64,000 bases of DNA from CAWFGS01 sp963815535 (GCA_963815535.1 CAWFGS010000006.1:62001-126000), one strand, 5' to 3'; positions 16,402 through 25,920 are shown, numbered from the stretch's first letter. Notes: generated by a model from the letters alone, not told the origin. Numbers and translations are program-made.

Positions 16402-16905
16402 ATGGGTATGGGCGAAATACGCGAACCGTTGCGCGAACTGACCGAATGCGGTCTGGCGTCGGCGTTGGAAGCGATGGGCGAAAAATGGGCCTTCATGATC
16501 TTGCGCGCCAGTTTCAACGGGCTGCATCATTTCGAAGAATTTCTGTCCGAACTGGGCATTGCGCGCAATATCCTGTCCAACCGCCTCAGCAAGCTGGTCG
16601 ATCATGCGATCATGGAACGCCAGCCATGCGCGGACGATCGGCGCAAGGTGGAATACCGTTTGACGCAGAAGGGGTTCGATCTGCTGCCCGCGATGATTTC
16701 TCTGCGACAATGGGGCCAGAAATACGGCGTCGAGGTGAACGAAAATCCGGTGCTGGTCGATGAACGCGACCGGCAGCCCATATCGTCCGTGTCGATCCTG
16801 GCGCATGACGGGCGCATTCTAAGCCACGAAGATCTGGCTCTGGTCGATCAGGCGGATGTCGGTGTTGCGGGCGCGGTGGCGCATAAGCACGAGGAACTCG
16901 CCTGA
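16402..16905 (+). CDS. HxlR-family winged-helix transcriptional regulator
   Basis: A 167-residue regulator. CGLASALEAMGEKWAFMILR opens the winged helix, followed by FEEFLSELGIARNILSNRLS (recognition region) and the wing RRKVEYRLTQKGFDLLPA, all HxlR signatures. The C-terminal extension (about 60 residues, SILAHDGRILSHEDLALVDQ) may sense a signal. ATG 16402 and 16408 are both possible; a GGAAAAGG sequence precedes them. It may control its neighbours, but no operator is obvious. Confidence 0.85.
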   Translation: MGMGEIREPLRELTECGLASALEAMGEKWAFMILRASFNGLHHFEEFLSELGIARNILSNRLSKLVDHAIMERQPCADDRRKVEYRLTQKGFDLLPAMISLRQWGQKYGVEVNENPVLVDERDRQPISSVSILAHDGRILSHEDLALVDQADVGVAGAVAHKHEELA

Positions 16906-17278
16906 CCGGTTCTTCGGGGAAGCGCGAACCTGCCGGCCCCGTCCACACGCCCGATGGACGGTACATCGTCGTCAGGGAACGTCTGTGGCGCGCCAGCAAT
17001 CCCGCGTTGACGCCATGCGAACGCCAGATGCATGTCGACAGTCTGATGGATGCGCGCCGGGCCGTCCGCGATGCCAACCGGTCGGGCGATGCCGCCGCAA
17101 TGAAGGCCGCGCGCGCTGCGGTGCAGTCCGCGAAAGTAGCCTGGGCGAACGCGGGCCCGTATGGTGGACCGATGGCGCACGCGACTGGAACCGCTATCTC
17201 ATCAAGAACACCCCTTACGCCGCGTGGTGGAACGCGCGCGCAGGTGGCGGCGATGGTGGCGATGGCGGCGATATTTAG
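16902..17278 (+). CDS. Small conserved sphingomonad hypothetical protein, one-base frameshift
   Basis: Unknown function. The first half reads GRYIVVRERLWRASNPAL, then a helical DSLMDARRAVRDANRSGD segment. At 17140-17141 the frame breaks; restoring one missing C turns AWANAGPYGG into ALGERGPVWWTDGARDWNRY and then LIKNTPYAAWW to a TAG at 17276. The rejoined product resembles a family I recall from sphingomonads that ends in a similar GPVWW...NR...NTPYA motif. No ATG, GTG or TTG precedes the conserved start; a CTG at 16902 overlapping the HxlR stop is the best placed candidate. The stop overlaps that of the convergent flavoprotein. Confidence 0.6.
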
Positions 17279-18925
17279 CCGGCGCCCGGCTCGTCCATCT
17301 GATCGTGGACATATTGCCAGATGGTGGACACCACCACAGACCCTTCGCCCACAGCGGAAGCCACGCGTTTCACCGATCCGCCGCGCGTATCGCCGACCGC
17401 GAAAATGCCGGGCGCGGAAGTGGCGAAAGGCGACGCCTTGCCGTCCGCCGCCATGGCCGGTTTCCACAAAGCCATTGTCGTCCAGATCGACCAGTCCCGA
17501 CAGCCAGCCGGTGTTGGGCGCCGCGCCGACCATGATGAACAGCGCACCGCAATCCATATCGCGCGAACCGTCCGGTCCTTTCACCGTGGCGCGTTCCAGC
17601 CAGTCCTCGCCATGCAACGCCTCGACCGTGGTGCCGTAATGGATCGTGATGCCGGGATCCGCAATCAGCCGTTCTTCGAGGTAGGATGACATGGAATCGG
17701 CCAGACTGTCCCCCCGGATCAGGATGTGGACATGGTCCGCGCTGCGCGACAGGAACATGGCGGCCTGTCCCGCGGAATTGCCGCCGCCGATAATCAGCGC
17801 CTGCTTCTTGGCGCACATGCGCGCTTCCATTTCGGTCGCCGCGTAAAAAATGCCGTTGCCTTCGAATTCCTCCAGCCGATCCAGCGGCAGGCGGCGATAT
17901 TGCACGCCCGTTGCCACCAATATCGCGCGGGTGCAGATCGTGTCGCCCCCTTCTCCGGTCGCGCCGTCCAACGTGGCGCAATAGCTGCCGTCGTCGCGGC
18001 GCTGCAATCGTTCCACCCGGCGCGGCATGGCGAACCGTGTGCCGAATTTCATCGCCTGTATCTGCCCGCGATAGATCAGATCGGCGCCCGAAATGCCGGT
18101 GGGAAAGCCCATGTAGTTTTCGATCCGGCTGGACGTGCCCGCCTGCCCGCCGATCGCGACGTCTTCCACCACCAGCGCCTTCAACCCTTCCGATCCCGCA
18201 TAGACCGCCGCCGCCACGCCTGCCGGACCGCCGCCCACGATCAGCAGGTCGAACAGTTCGGCGTCCCCGATGTCGAGATCGAGACCCAGCAGTTTCGCGA
18301 TTTTGCCCGGCGTCGGGTCGTCCACCACATGGTTCGCATCGAACACCACGGACGGTTTGTGGCCGACCACGCTGCAGACCTGTGCGGTTTCCGTGTCGGT
18401 GTTGTCCATATCGTAGGACTGGAACGGAATGCGGTTGCGGCTGAGGAAGCTCGCGACATCGCGGATTTTCGCATCGCGATCCGCGCCGATGATCTTTACC
18501 GAACTGCGCCCCTGTTCGACCCCGATACGCCGCCGCGCGGCATAGACGGTGATGATATGGTCCGACATTTCGGGCACTTTGGACATCAGGTCCAGCATCC
18601 GGGTGCGCGGCACTTCCAGGGTTTGGGTGGGCGCGGCGGCGCGCATGGCCAATGTCCATGTGCCGCCGTTCAGGAACGCCAGCTCCCCCATGAATTGCGT
18701 CGGGCCGAGCGTGGCGTCGAGCATGCGTTCGCCGGTGTAGGGATCGACCACTTCCACCTCGCCATCGACGACATAGACGAAATGATCCATCGGATCGCCG
18801 ATCGCGGCCAGGATGTCGCCGGTTTCGTATGTCTTGACTGTGGCGATTTCGCGGATGGCATCGACATGCGCGTCGGCCAGGGGCGTGCGCGGCATGACAC
18901 TCAGATCGGCGCCGATGGAATCCAT
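17275..18925 (-). CDS. Cyclic-nucleotide-binding-domain / thioredoxin-reductase-like flavoprotein, frameshifted near its end
   Basis: A fused protein of about 550 residues. N-terminal cNMP-binding fold (about 20-130: VDGEVEVVDPYTGE, FMGELAFLNGG), a thioredoxin-like linker, then a TrxR-type FAD/NAD(P)H module: GGGPAGVAAAVYA, GGQAGTSSRIENYMGFP, ATGVQYRRLP, IGGGNSAGQAAMFLS, and GIFAVGDTRGGSVKRVAS at the end. Where thioredoxin reductases carry CATC, this protein reads YAATE, so the redox-active disulfide is absent. It probably transfers electrons to something else, or uses Cys elsewhere. The frame shifts by a net one base near 17456-17460 (after DDNGFVETG); the rest is intact. Likely a sequencing error. 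Confidence 0.8.
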
Positions 18926-18967
18926 GAGGGTGTGCTCCGGTTGGGGGTAAGCGACGGATATAAGACC

Positions 18968-19021
18968 CGGCAGCGTAGCGACAAGTGGCGGCAGCGGGGC
19001 GGCAGCGGGGCGGCAGCGTGG
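18968..19021. repeat. 11-bp GC-rich tandem repeat
   Basis: Three tandem copies of CGGCAGCGGGG (18989-18999, 19000-19010, 19011-19021, the last with one change) plus a related copy, CGGCAGCGTAG, at 18968-18978. They lie in the 114-base gap between the flavoprotein start and the comM stop. No function is evident. Confidence 0.7.
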
Positions 19022-19039
19022 CGACGGTGCGCCGTAGGG

Positions 19040-20549
19040 TCAGGCCCGTGGCGGCTGGCGGCGGTAACTCAGCGCCTCCGCAATATGGATGCGCCCCACC
19101 TCGTCCGCTTCCGCCAGATCGGCGATCGTGCGCGCCACGCGCAGCATTCGGGTATAGCCTCGTGCAGACAGCCGCATGGCTTCGGCCGCTTGCATCAGCA
19201 GAGTGCGCCCCGCCTCGTCCGGGGTCGCGTATCGTTCCAGCGCGTCGCCATCCAGCTCCGCATTGGTGCGGGCGCGAGTGTGCCTCGCCCGGTCGCTCTG
19301 GATCGCGCGCGCCATCCGCACCCGCGCGGCGACATGTTCGCTGCCCTCCGCCGGTGGCGGCAGAGCCAGGTCGGCGGCGCTGACCGGATCGACATCGACA
19401 TGCAGATCGATCCGGTCCAGCATCGGGCCGGACACCTTGCTTTGGTAATCGGCGGCGCAGCGCGGGGCGCGGCTGCAGGCAAGCGCCGGATCGCCCAGAT
19501 GGCCGCAGCGGCATGGGTTCATCGCCGCGATCAGCTGGACGCGCGCGGGAAAGCTGACATGGGCGTTGGCGCGCGCGACATCCACTCGCCCGGTTTCGAG
19601 CGGCTGGCGCAGACTATCGAGCACCGGACGTTGAAATTCAGGCAGCTCGTCCAGGAACAGCACACCCAGATGCGCCAGGCTGACCTCGCCGGGGCGCACT
19701 TTCAACCCGCCACCGGTCAGCGCGGCCATGCTGGCGGAATGGTGCGGTGCGCGGAACGGGCGGGCGCGGCTGATCCGGCCATTCTCCAGCGTTCCCGCCA
19801 CGGACTGGACCATCGAAACCTCCAACGCTTCGGATGGGGAGAGTTCGGGTAATATGCCGGGCAGGCAGGATGCAAGCAGGCTCTTGCCCGCACCCGGCGG
19901 CCCGTTCATCAACAGATTGTGGCCGCCCGCCGCCGCAATTTCCAGCGCGCGCTTGGCGGTTTCCTGCCCCTTCACCTGTTTCAGATCGGGGCCGGGCGGC
20001 TGCACTTCCACTTCGCCTGCCACCGGATCGGGCAGGCGCGCCGTGCCTTTCAAATGATTGAGCAGGCTGACGAGGTCCGGGCCGGCACAGATCGGCACGC
20101 CGCTGGCCCAACGCGCTTCGGCCCCTTGCGCGGCGGGGCAGATCAGCCCGCAATCCTGTTCGCTGGCGTGCAATGCGGCCAGCAACACGCCCGGGCGACG
20201 GCGCGATCCGCCCGTCGAGCGCCAGTTCGCCCACGGCGATCCAGTCCTGCAACTGTTCCGCATCCGTCACCCCCATGGCCGCCAGCAGGGCAAGCGCCAC
20301 GGGCAGATCGTAATGCGATCCCTCTTTGGGCAGATCGGCAGGCGACAGGTTGATGGTGATGCGTTTGGGCGGCAGCGACAGGCCCATCGAAGACAGCGCC
20401 GATTGCACCCGTTCCCGGCTTTCGCGCACCGCCCCATCGGGCAGGCCGACGATGGTAAAGCGCGGCATGCCGGGCGCAACCTGGCACTGGACCTCTACGC
20501 TGCGCGCTTCCAATCCCAGATAGGCCACCGTGCGGACCAAAGCTACCAT
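19040..20549 (-). CDS. comM: ComM/YifB-type AAA ATPase (Mg-chelatase-like), one-base frameshift
   Basis: AAA+ helicase that in other bacteria extends branch migration during natural transformation. The N-terminal Lon-like domain starts MVALVRTVAYLGLEARSVEV; the AAA domain has Walker A GPPGAGKS and Walker B LGVLFLDELPEF; a C-terminal Mg-chelatase region follows (RMLRVARTIADL). The frame breaks at 20190-20192, where removing one base from the CCC run (GGG on the coding strand) changes SPGRVAGR to SPGVLLAALHA and joins both halves into 502 residues. No competence genes lie nearby. Divergent from a COG3904 gene. Confidence 0.85.
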
Positions 20550-20704
20550 GACGACCCCTGTTTGTTCTGCCCCGTGATCGTCCCTGCCTCTAAGTGGTTT
20601 CCCGCAGGAGTCGAGCTTTTCGTCCCGGATGGTAAACGGGCGGGCAAGCATATCGGTTGGGTTTTGCGAAAGGCGCGCGACCGCATCTGGCGGCAATGCG
20701 TTCC

Positions 20705-21490
20705 ATGATCGCCTTCCTTTTTGCTTTGCTGGCGCTGCTCGCGACACCTGCGTCCGCGCAGATCGTGTCCGAAACGGTGGTCGTCGAACAATGGGATCCG
20801 CGCAGCGGGGTATGGGTGGAAGTGACCGGCGCCGACCGCTTCGTCGCGGCGCGAACCAAGCCGCATCTGCGCGCGATCGCGGCATATGGCCCGTTCCGCG
20901 CATTGGGCGGCGGACGTGCGGCACTGGTCGGGTTGACCGACGCGAACAGCCCCGCGCACATGGCCGCGATGCTGCGCGATTTTCCGCAGCTCCACACGCT
21001 GGAGCTGGTGGACGCGCCCGGAACTGCGAACGACACCGGCAATATGGCGGTGGGTCGCATGATCCGCGACGCCGGTTTGACGACGCATGTGCCCGCGCAC
21101 GGTTCCGTCCGTTCGGGCGCGGTCGAACTGTTTCTGGCCGGGGCCGCACGGCGCATCGACGACGGCGCGGAGTTCGCCGTGCATAGCTGGCTCGACAATC
21201 TGGGGCTGGAGCCGAAGGATTACCCGGCGAACCACTCTGCCAACCGGCTTTATATCGATTATTATCGCGAAATGGGCATGGCGGAGGGGCAGGCGCGGGC
21301 ATTCTACGCCATGACCAATTCCGTGCCGCATCATGATGCGCGCTGGTTGAATGCGGCCGACATGCGCGCCTGGGTCGCGACCGAAGGCGATATCGCCGCG
21401 ACGCCCGCGCATCCGCGGCTGGACTATCTGGCGCCGGGCGGCGACATGCTGGCGGGCAGGATCGTTGACTCGCGCCCGACCCTGCCGTAA
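20705..21490 (+). CDS. COG3904-type periplasmic ClpP/crotonase-fold protein
   Basis: A 261-residue secreted protein. Signal peptide MIAFLFALLALLATPASAQ, then a ClpP/crotonase-like core: ALGGGRAALVGLTDANSPAH, then AHGSVRSGAVELFLAGAARR with the likely nucleophilic Ser in SGAVELFLAG, then VHSWLDN with a His. A conserved YIDYYREMGM helix follows. This pattern fits predicted periplasmic COG3904 proteins, whose substrate is unknown. The start ATG 20705 begins the signal peptide; earlier starts are in weak context. The TAA stop lies within the rpmH promoter. Confidence 0.7.
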   Translation: MIAFLFALLALLATPASAQIVSETVVVEQWDPRSGVWVEVTGADRFVAARTKPHLRAIAAYGPFRALGGGRAALVGLTDANSPAHMAAMLRDFPQLHTLELVDAPGTANDTGNMAVGRMIRDAGLTTHVPAHGSVRSGAVELFLAGAARRIDDGAEFAVHSWLDNLGLEPKDYPANHSANRLYIDYYREMGMAEGQARAFYAMTNSVPHHDARWLNAADMRAWVATEGDIAATPAHPRLDYLAPGGDMLAGRIVDSRPTLP

Positions 21491-21493
21491 GCG
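21465..21493 (+). promoter_or_regulatory. Promoter of rpmH
   Basis: TTGACT (21465-21470), 17 bases, TAAGCG (21488-21493), about 67 bases before the rpmH start. It closely resembles the L36 promoter at 14850-14878, from the -35 through the spacer to GTAA. The -10 overlaps the stop codon of the upstream gene. Confidence 0.65.
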
Positions 21494-21559
21494 CGCCAGC
21501 CATACGGGCTGCGTCCGGAACGAACGGCCACGACACATTTTCTTTTCTTCGAGGTAATC

Positions 21560-21694
21560 ATGAAGCGCACATTTCAGCCAAGCAATCTTGTCCGCGCCCG
21601 CCGCCACGGCTTCTTCGCGCGCAAGAGCACGGTTGGTGGCCGCAAGGTTCTGCGTAATCGCCGTGCCAAGGGTCGCAAGAAGCTGTCCGCCTGA
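21560..21694 (+). CDS. rpmH: 50S ribosomal protein L34
   Basis: Very basic 44-residue ribosomal protein, starting MKRTFQPSNLVRARRHGFF and ending RRAKGRKKLSA, a textbook L34. A GAGG lies before the ATG. It heads the conserved rpmH-rnpA-yidD-yidC-engB cluster; dnaA, often next to it in other bacteria, is about 11 kb away here. Confidence 0.97.
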   Translation: MKRTFQPSNLVRARRHGFFARKSTVGGRKVLRNRRAKGRKKLSA

Positions 21695-21715
21695 TCGCAC
21701 ATCTCCGGTGACAGC

Positions 21716-22105
21716 GTGACTGCGCCGGGTTCTCCCACTGTAATTACCAAACGCGCCGATTTCCTAGCGGCGAATCGCGGAAAGCGGGTCGCGCGCGCAG
21801 GCTTCGTGCTGTTGACCCATCCCAATGGCGGGAAGGGTGTGCGTTACGGTATCACCGTAACGAAGCGGATCGGCAATGCCGTGGTCCGCAACCGGATGAA
21901 GCGGCGTTTTCGCGAATTGCTGCGGGATCGCTTGCCGGGTGGCGGGCTGCCGGACCACGATCACGTAATGATCGGCCGCGACGGCGGGGTGGAGCGAGAT
22001 TATGCCGACCTGCGCGATGAACTGACGGCCGCGCTCAAACGGCTTTCGAGTGGGAAGGGCGATCCGCCGCGTCGTTCGCGGAACGCCCGCACGCCGGGCC
22101 GATAA
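21716..22105 (+). CDS. rnpA: Ribonuclease P protein component
   Basis: Protein subunit that assists the RNase P RNA in maturing tRNA 5' ends. The 129 residues start at GTG and include RADFLAANRGKRVARAGFVL and the RNR signature VTKRIGNAVVRNRMKRRFRE. A basic C-terminal tail (RRSRNARTPGR) is longer than in E. coli. It lies 21 bases after rpmH, with which it is normally cotranscribed. Confidence 0.95.
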   Translation: MTAPGSPTVITKRADFLAANRGKRVARAGFVLLTHPNGGKGVRYGITVTKRIGNAVVRNRMKRRFRELLRDRLPGGGLPDHDHVMIGRDGGVERDYADLRDELTAALKRLSSGKGDPPRRSRNARTPGR

Positions 22106-22262
22106 GTGTGATGTATTTGGGGATTCATGCGGAAACGCGAAGGCTGAAGGGAAGGCAAGCGTCGCATGCAGTCCGCCTTCTCAAAAGGTCGGCCCTTGCG
22201 CTTTCTTTCCTTCGCGTCCCCCCGCCTCCGCGTGACAAACTCTTATATCCCGACGCACAAGG

Positions 22263-22472
22263 ATGAAGCACATCCTCATCCTGATCGCCCGAGCCTGGCA
22301 GATCGGGCCGAGCCGCATTCTGCCACCGACCTGCCGCTTCACGCCGACCTGTTCGCAATATGCGATCGAGGCGGTTTCGAAACATGGCGCAATCAAGGGT
22401 GGATGGCTGGCGACGAAGCGTATAGTGCGCTGCAATCCGTGGGGTGGCCATGGCGCGGATCCCGTGCCGTAA
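22263..22472 (+). CDS. yidD: Membrane protein insertion efficiency factor YidD
   Basis: A 69-residue protein that helps YidC-dependent membrane insertion. The conserved core PTCRFTPTCSQYAIEAVSKH and CNPWGGHG are present; the N-terminus is the usual hydrophobic/amphipathic helix (ILILIARAWQIGPSRIL). The AAGG directly abuts the ATG, so ribosome spacing is poor and the start codon may be misplaced, although MKHILIL is typical. It lies between rnpA and yidC, as in most bacteria. Confidence 0.92.
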   Translation: MKHILILIARAWQIGPSRILPPTCRFTPTCSQYAIEAVSKHGAIKGGWLATKRIVRCNPWGGHGADPVP

Positions 22473-22554
22473 CGCGCTTCTCTTGATATGGCGCGACCCC
22501 GCGTGCATATCGTCACTGTCGTAGCCAACTAATACACCATACTGGATCATAACC

Positions 22555-24339
22555 TTGGACAATCAGCGCAATCTACTGCTCGCCGTGTTGCTGTCGGGGC
22601 TGCTGTTGTTCGGGTGGGATGCGGGCGTGGGCTATTTCTATCCCCAGTCGGACGCGGTTACGATGGCCGAACGCAGCGACACGCCCGCGCAGCGCGCGGT
22701 GGAGGCGGAAACGTTGGATGACGGGGCAGGGCCTGCCGCTGCCGCCAGCGAGGTCGTCGCCGATCTGGATACCGCGCTCGCCACTGGCGACCGGGTCGCG
22801 ATCGACGCGCCGGAACTTGCCGGATCGATCAATCCGGTCGGCGCGCGGATCGACGATGTGGTGCTGAAAACCCACCGTGAAACCGTGGCGAAGGACAGCG
22901 GACCGGTCCGCCTGTTCGCGCCGCAGGGCACGCCGCTGCAACATTTCGCGCAATTCGGCTGGGTCGGCACGGGCGTGGCCATGCCGAATGCGGACACGGT
23001 ATGGACGGCGTCGGGCGGTCCGCTGGACGAAGGATCGCCGGTAACGCTGCGCTGGAACAACGCCACCGGCCAGCAATTCCGTATCGATCTGTCGGTGGAC
23101 GAACATTACATGGTCACCGCGCGGCAGACGGTCGCCAATACGGGCAGCGGCGCAATCGTGGTGCAGCCCTTCGCGCTGATCAATCGCACCAGCGCCAATG
23201 CCAGCGCATCCACTTTCAATGTGCATTCGGGCGCGATCGGATCGTTCGGCGATGTCATTCAATACGGCCCCGAATATGACGATCTGACCGAAGATGGAAA
23301 CGACACCCCGTCGGGTGTGCCGCACTGGCTGGGCTTTACGGATATTTACTGGCTGTCCGCGCTGGTCCCCGAAGACGGCGCGCGAGCAGAAGCGACGTTC
23401 CGTCCCCTGGGGGGCGATCTGTTCCGCGCCGATGTGGTGTACAGCCCGGTCACGGTCGCTGCCGGACGGCAGGCGACGCGCACCACCCGCCTGTTCGTCG
23501 GCGCGAAGGAAAGCGAAATCCTGTCCGGATACGAGGCGGGCGGGATCGCGAAATTCGACGATGCGATCGACTGGGGCTGGTTCAAGATCATCGCCTGGCC
23601 GATCTGGCAGGTGTTGATCTTCCTGTTCGGACTGGTCGGCAATTTCGGTGTGGCGATCATCCTGTTGACCGTGCTCATCCGGGGCATCCTGTTCCCGATC
23701 GCCCAGAAACAGTTTTCCAGCATGGCGGCGATGAAGGCCATCCAGCCCAAGATGAAAGCGGTGCAGGAACGCTTCAAGGACGACAAGCAGAAGCAGCAGC
23801 AGGAAATCATGAAGCTGTATAAGGAGGAGAAGGTCAACCCGTTGGCCGGCTGTCTGCCGCTGCTGATCCAGATCCCGATCTTCTTCGCACTGTACAAGAC
23901 GCTGATCCTGGCGATCGAAATGCGGCATCAGCCGTTCATCCTGTGGATCAAGGATCTGTCCGCGCCCGATCCGGCGATGATCCTGAATCTGTTCGGCCTG
24001 CTGCCGTTCACGCCGCCGTCTTTCCTGGGCATCGGTGTGCTGGCGGTTCTGCTGGGCATTACCATGTGGCTGACGTTCAAGCTGAACCCGGCGGCGATGG
24101 ACCCGATCCAGGCACAGATATTCAGCCTGATGCCGTGGATCCTGATGTTCGTGATGGCCCCCTTCGCGGCGGGTCTGCTGCTGTACTGGGTGACCAACAA
24201 CGTGCTCACGCTGGCGCAGCAAAGCTACCTCTATTCCAAGAACCCGCAATTGAAGGCCGCAGCGGCGAAGGAACAGGCGGACAAGGATCGCGCGGCGGCG
24301 GCAAAAGCGGGCGAGAAATCGAGCGCGAAAGCCCCGTAA
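22555..24339 (+). CDS. yidC: Membrane protein insertase YidC
   Basis: Inserts and folds inner-membrane proteins, alone or with SecYEG. The 594-residue protein starts at TTG with the usual MDNQRNLLLAVLLSGLLLFG helix, then a large periplasmic domain (about 40-335), then five C-terminal helices with the conserved stretches QKQFSSMAAMKAIQPKMKAV, GCLPLLIQIPIFFALYKTL and GLLLYWVTNNVLTLAQQ. The tail is Lys/Ala-rich. Its stop overlaps the engB start (TAATG). The TTG start fits the conserved N-terminus and no better codon is near. Confidence 0.97.
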   Translation: MDNQRNLLLAVLLSGLLLFGWDAGVGYFYPQSDAVTMAERSDTPAQRAVEAETLDDGAGPAAAASEVVADLDTALATGDRVAIDAPELAGSINPVGARIDDVVLKTHRETVAKDSGPVRLFAPQGTPLQHFAQFGWVGTGVAMPNADTVWTASGGPLDEGSPVTLRWNNATGQQFRIDLSVDEHYMVTARQTVANTGSGAIVVQPFALINRTSANASASTFNVHSGAIGSFGDVIQYGPEYDDLTEDGNDTPSGVPHWLGFTDIYWLSALVPEDGARAEATFRPLGGDLFRADVVYSPVTVAAGRQATRTTRLFVGAKESEILSGYEAGGIAKFDDAIDWGWFKIIAWPIWQVLIFLFGLVGNFGVAIILLTVLIRGILFPIAQKQFSSMAAMKAIQPKMKAVQERFKDDKQKQQQEIMKLYKEEKVNPLAGCLPLLIQIPIFFALYKTLILAIEMRHQPFILWIKDLSAPDPAMILNLFGLLPFTPPSFLGIGVLAVLLGITMWLTFKLNPAAMDPIQAQIFSLMPWILMFVMAPFAAGLLLYWVTNNVLTLAQQSYLYSKNPQLKAAAAKEQADKDRAAAAKAGEKSSAKAP

Positions 24340-25046
24340 TGCCCGAAGCGCCCGACCATTTGATTCCCGACGGCGACCGGATCGCTGCGGACGAAAGCGC
24401 GCAGGAGGACAAGGCGCGCGAATTGCTGGCCCGCCGCGCGGCAAAGCTGTTTTCGGGGCGAGTCGATTTCCTGCTATCCGCACCGCAGCTGAAATTCCTG
24501 CCCGAAGCCACCGTGCCCGAAATCGCCTTTTGCGGGCGCAGCAATGTCGGCAAAAGCTCGCTTCTGAATGCGCTGACCGGCCGCCGCAGCATCGCGCGCG
24601 CGTCCGTCACGCCGGGCCGGACGCAGGAATTGAACTATTTCGAAGTGGGGGAGCCGACTCTGTTCCGGCTGGTCGATATGCCCGGCTACGGCTTTGCCAA
24701 GGCGCCGCCCAAAGTGGTCGAAAAATGGAAGAAGCTTGTCCGCACCTATCTACGCGGACGACCCGTGCTGGAACGCACGCTGGTGTTGGTGGACAGCCGC
24801 CACGGTCTGAAGGACGTCGATCGCGAAATGATGGCCATGCTGGACGAAAGCGCCGTCGGCTATCGCGTGGTGCTGACCAAAGCCGACAAGATCAAGGCGA
24901 GCGCGCTGGACGCGACCGCCAATCTGGTCGCGCATGAAATCGCCAAGCACCCCGCCGCCTTTCCCGAATTGCACATAACCAGCGCCGAAAAAGGCATGGG
25001 CATTCCCGAACTGCGCGCCGCCGTGCTGGCGGATGCGGGGGTCTGA
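24339..25046 (+). CDS. engB: GTP-binding protein EngB/YihA, ribosome assembly
   Basis: TRAFAC GTPase needed for large-subunit maturation and septation. In 235 residues: G1 GRSNVGKS at about 65-72, the switch I Thr in TPGRTQELNYF, G3 DMPGYG, G4 TKADK and G5 TSAEKG. An N-terminal extension of about 40 residues (RELLARRAAKLFSGRVDFLL) is normal in alphaproteobacteria. The start overlaps the yidC stop, implying translational coupling. Confidence 0.96.
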   Translation: MPEAPDHLIPDGDRIAADESAQEDKARELLARRAAKLFSGRVDFLLSAPQLKFLPEATVPEIAFCGRSNVGKSSLLNALTGRRSIARASVTPGRTQELNYFEVGEPTLFRLVDMPGYGFAKAPPKVVEKWKKLVRTYLRGRPVLERTLVLVDSRHGLKDVDREMMAMLDESAVGYRVVLTKADKIKASALDATANLVAHEIAKHPAAFPELHITSAEKGMGIPELRAAVLADAGV

Positions 25047-25047
25047 A

Positions 25048-25905
25048 ATGAGGTTTGCCGCTGCACTGATGGTGGCCGCAACGATGGCGATCGCTGCCTG
25101 TTCGCCGCTCAAGACATTCGATGCCGTCATCGCGAAGGACGGGGGCAGCCGGAAAATCGCGTCCGATGTGCCCTATGGCGAAGGGGATCGGCGCAAACTG
25201 GATGTCTATGTTCCGACCGGGGTGCAGCCGTCGGCGGAACCGCGCCCGGTCGTTATGTTCTTCTATGGCGGCAGCTGGAACAGCGGCACGCGCAAGGGGT
25301 ATGATTTCGTCGGACGCGCGCTGGCAGCGCGCGGTTTCGTTACGATCATCCCCGATTACCGGCTGGTTCCCGATGTCCGCTTCCCCGCCTTCGTCGAAGA
25401 CGGCGCGGCGGCGGTACGGTGGGCGCAGGCGAATGCCGGCGAGTTCGGCGGCGATCCCGACGGCATCGTGCTGGCGGGTCATTCGGCGGGCGCCTATATC
25501 GCGGCGATGCTGGCAGTGGACGACCGCTGGCTGCGCGGCGATCGCGATGGCGTGCGTGGCGTCGTGGGACTGGCCGGACCCTATGACTTCGCGCCGTTCG
25601 ATGGGCCGGTCACGCGCGATGCATTCGGCAACTGGCCCGATCCCGCCCAAACGCAGCCGATCAATTTCGCCGACGCGGGCGATCCACCCGCTTTACTGCT
25701 GACCGGCGCGGACGACGATACGGTCGATCCCGCCAACAGCGAAACGCTGGCTCGCAAACTGCGCGAAGCTGGCGTTGCCGCACAAGTCAAACGCTATCCC
25801 GATGTCGGTCATGTCGGTATCGTCACGTCCATCGCCAAACCCTTTCGCGGCAAGGCGACGACGCTGGACGATATGGGCGCTTTCGTGGACCGGGTCACGC
25901 AATAG
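25048..25905 (+). CDS. Alpha/beta-hydrolase lipoprotein, esterase-like
   Basis: A 285-residue predicted lipoprotein; the signal MRFAAALMVAATMAIAAC gives the lipidated Cys. The alpha/beta fold shows an oxyanion-hole motif FFYGGSW, the nucleophile elbow GHSAG, an acid in GADDDTVDP and the catalytic His in DVGHVG. This matches the BD-FAE/esterase-lipase group; the natural ester is unknown. The ATG follows the engB stop by one base, so it is probably coexpressed. Confidence 0.85.
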   Translation: MRFAAALMVAATMAIAACSPLKTFDAVIAKDGGSRKIASDVPYGEGDRRKLDVYVPTGVQPSAEPRPVVMFFYGGSWNSGTRKGYDFVGRALAARGFVTIIPDYRLVPDVRFPAFVEDGAAAVRWAQANAGEFGGDPDGIVLAGHSAGAYIAAMLAVDDRWLRGDRDGVRGVVGLAGPYDFAPFDGPVTRDAFGNWPDPAQTQPINFADAGDPPALLLTGADDDTVDPANSETLARKLREAGVAAQVKRYPDVGHVGIVTSIAKPFRGKATTLDDMGAFVDRVTQ

Positions 25906-25920
25906 CGCGCGTGCGCCGCG

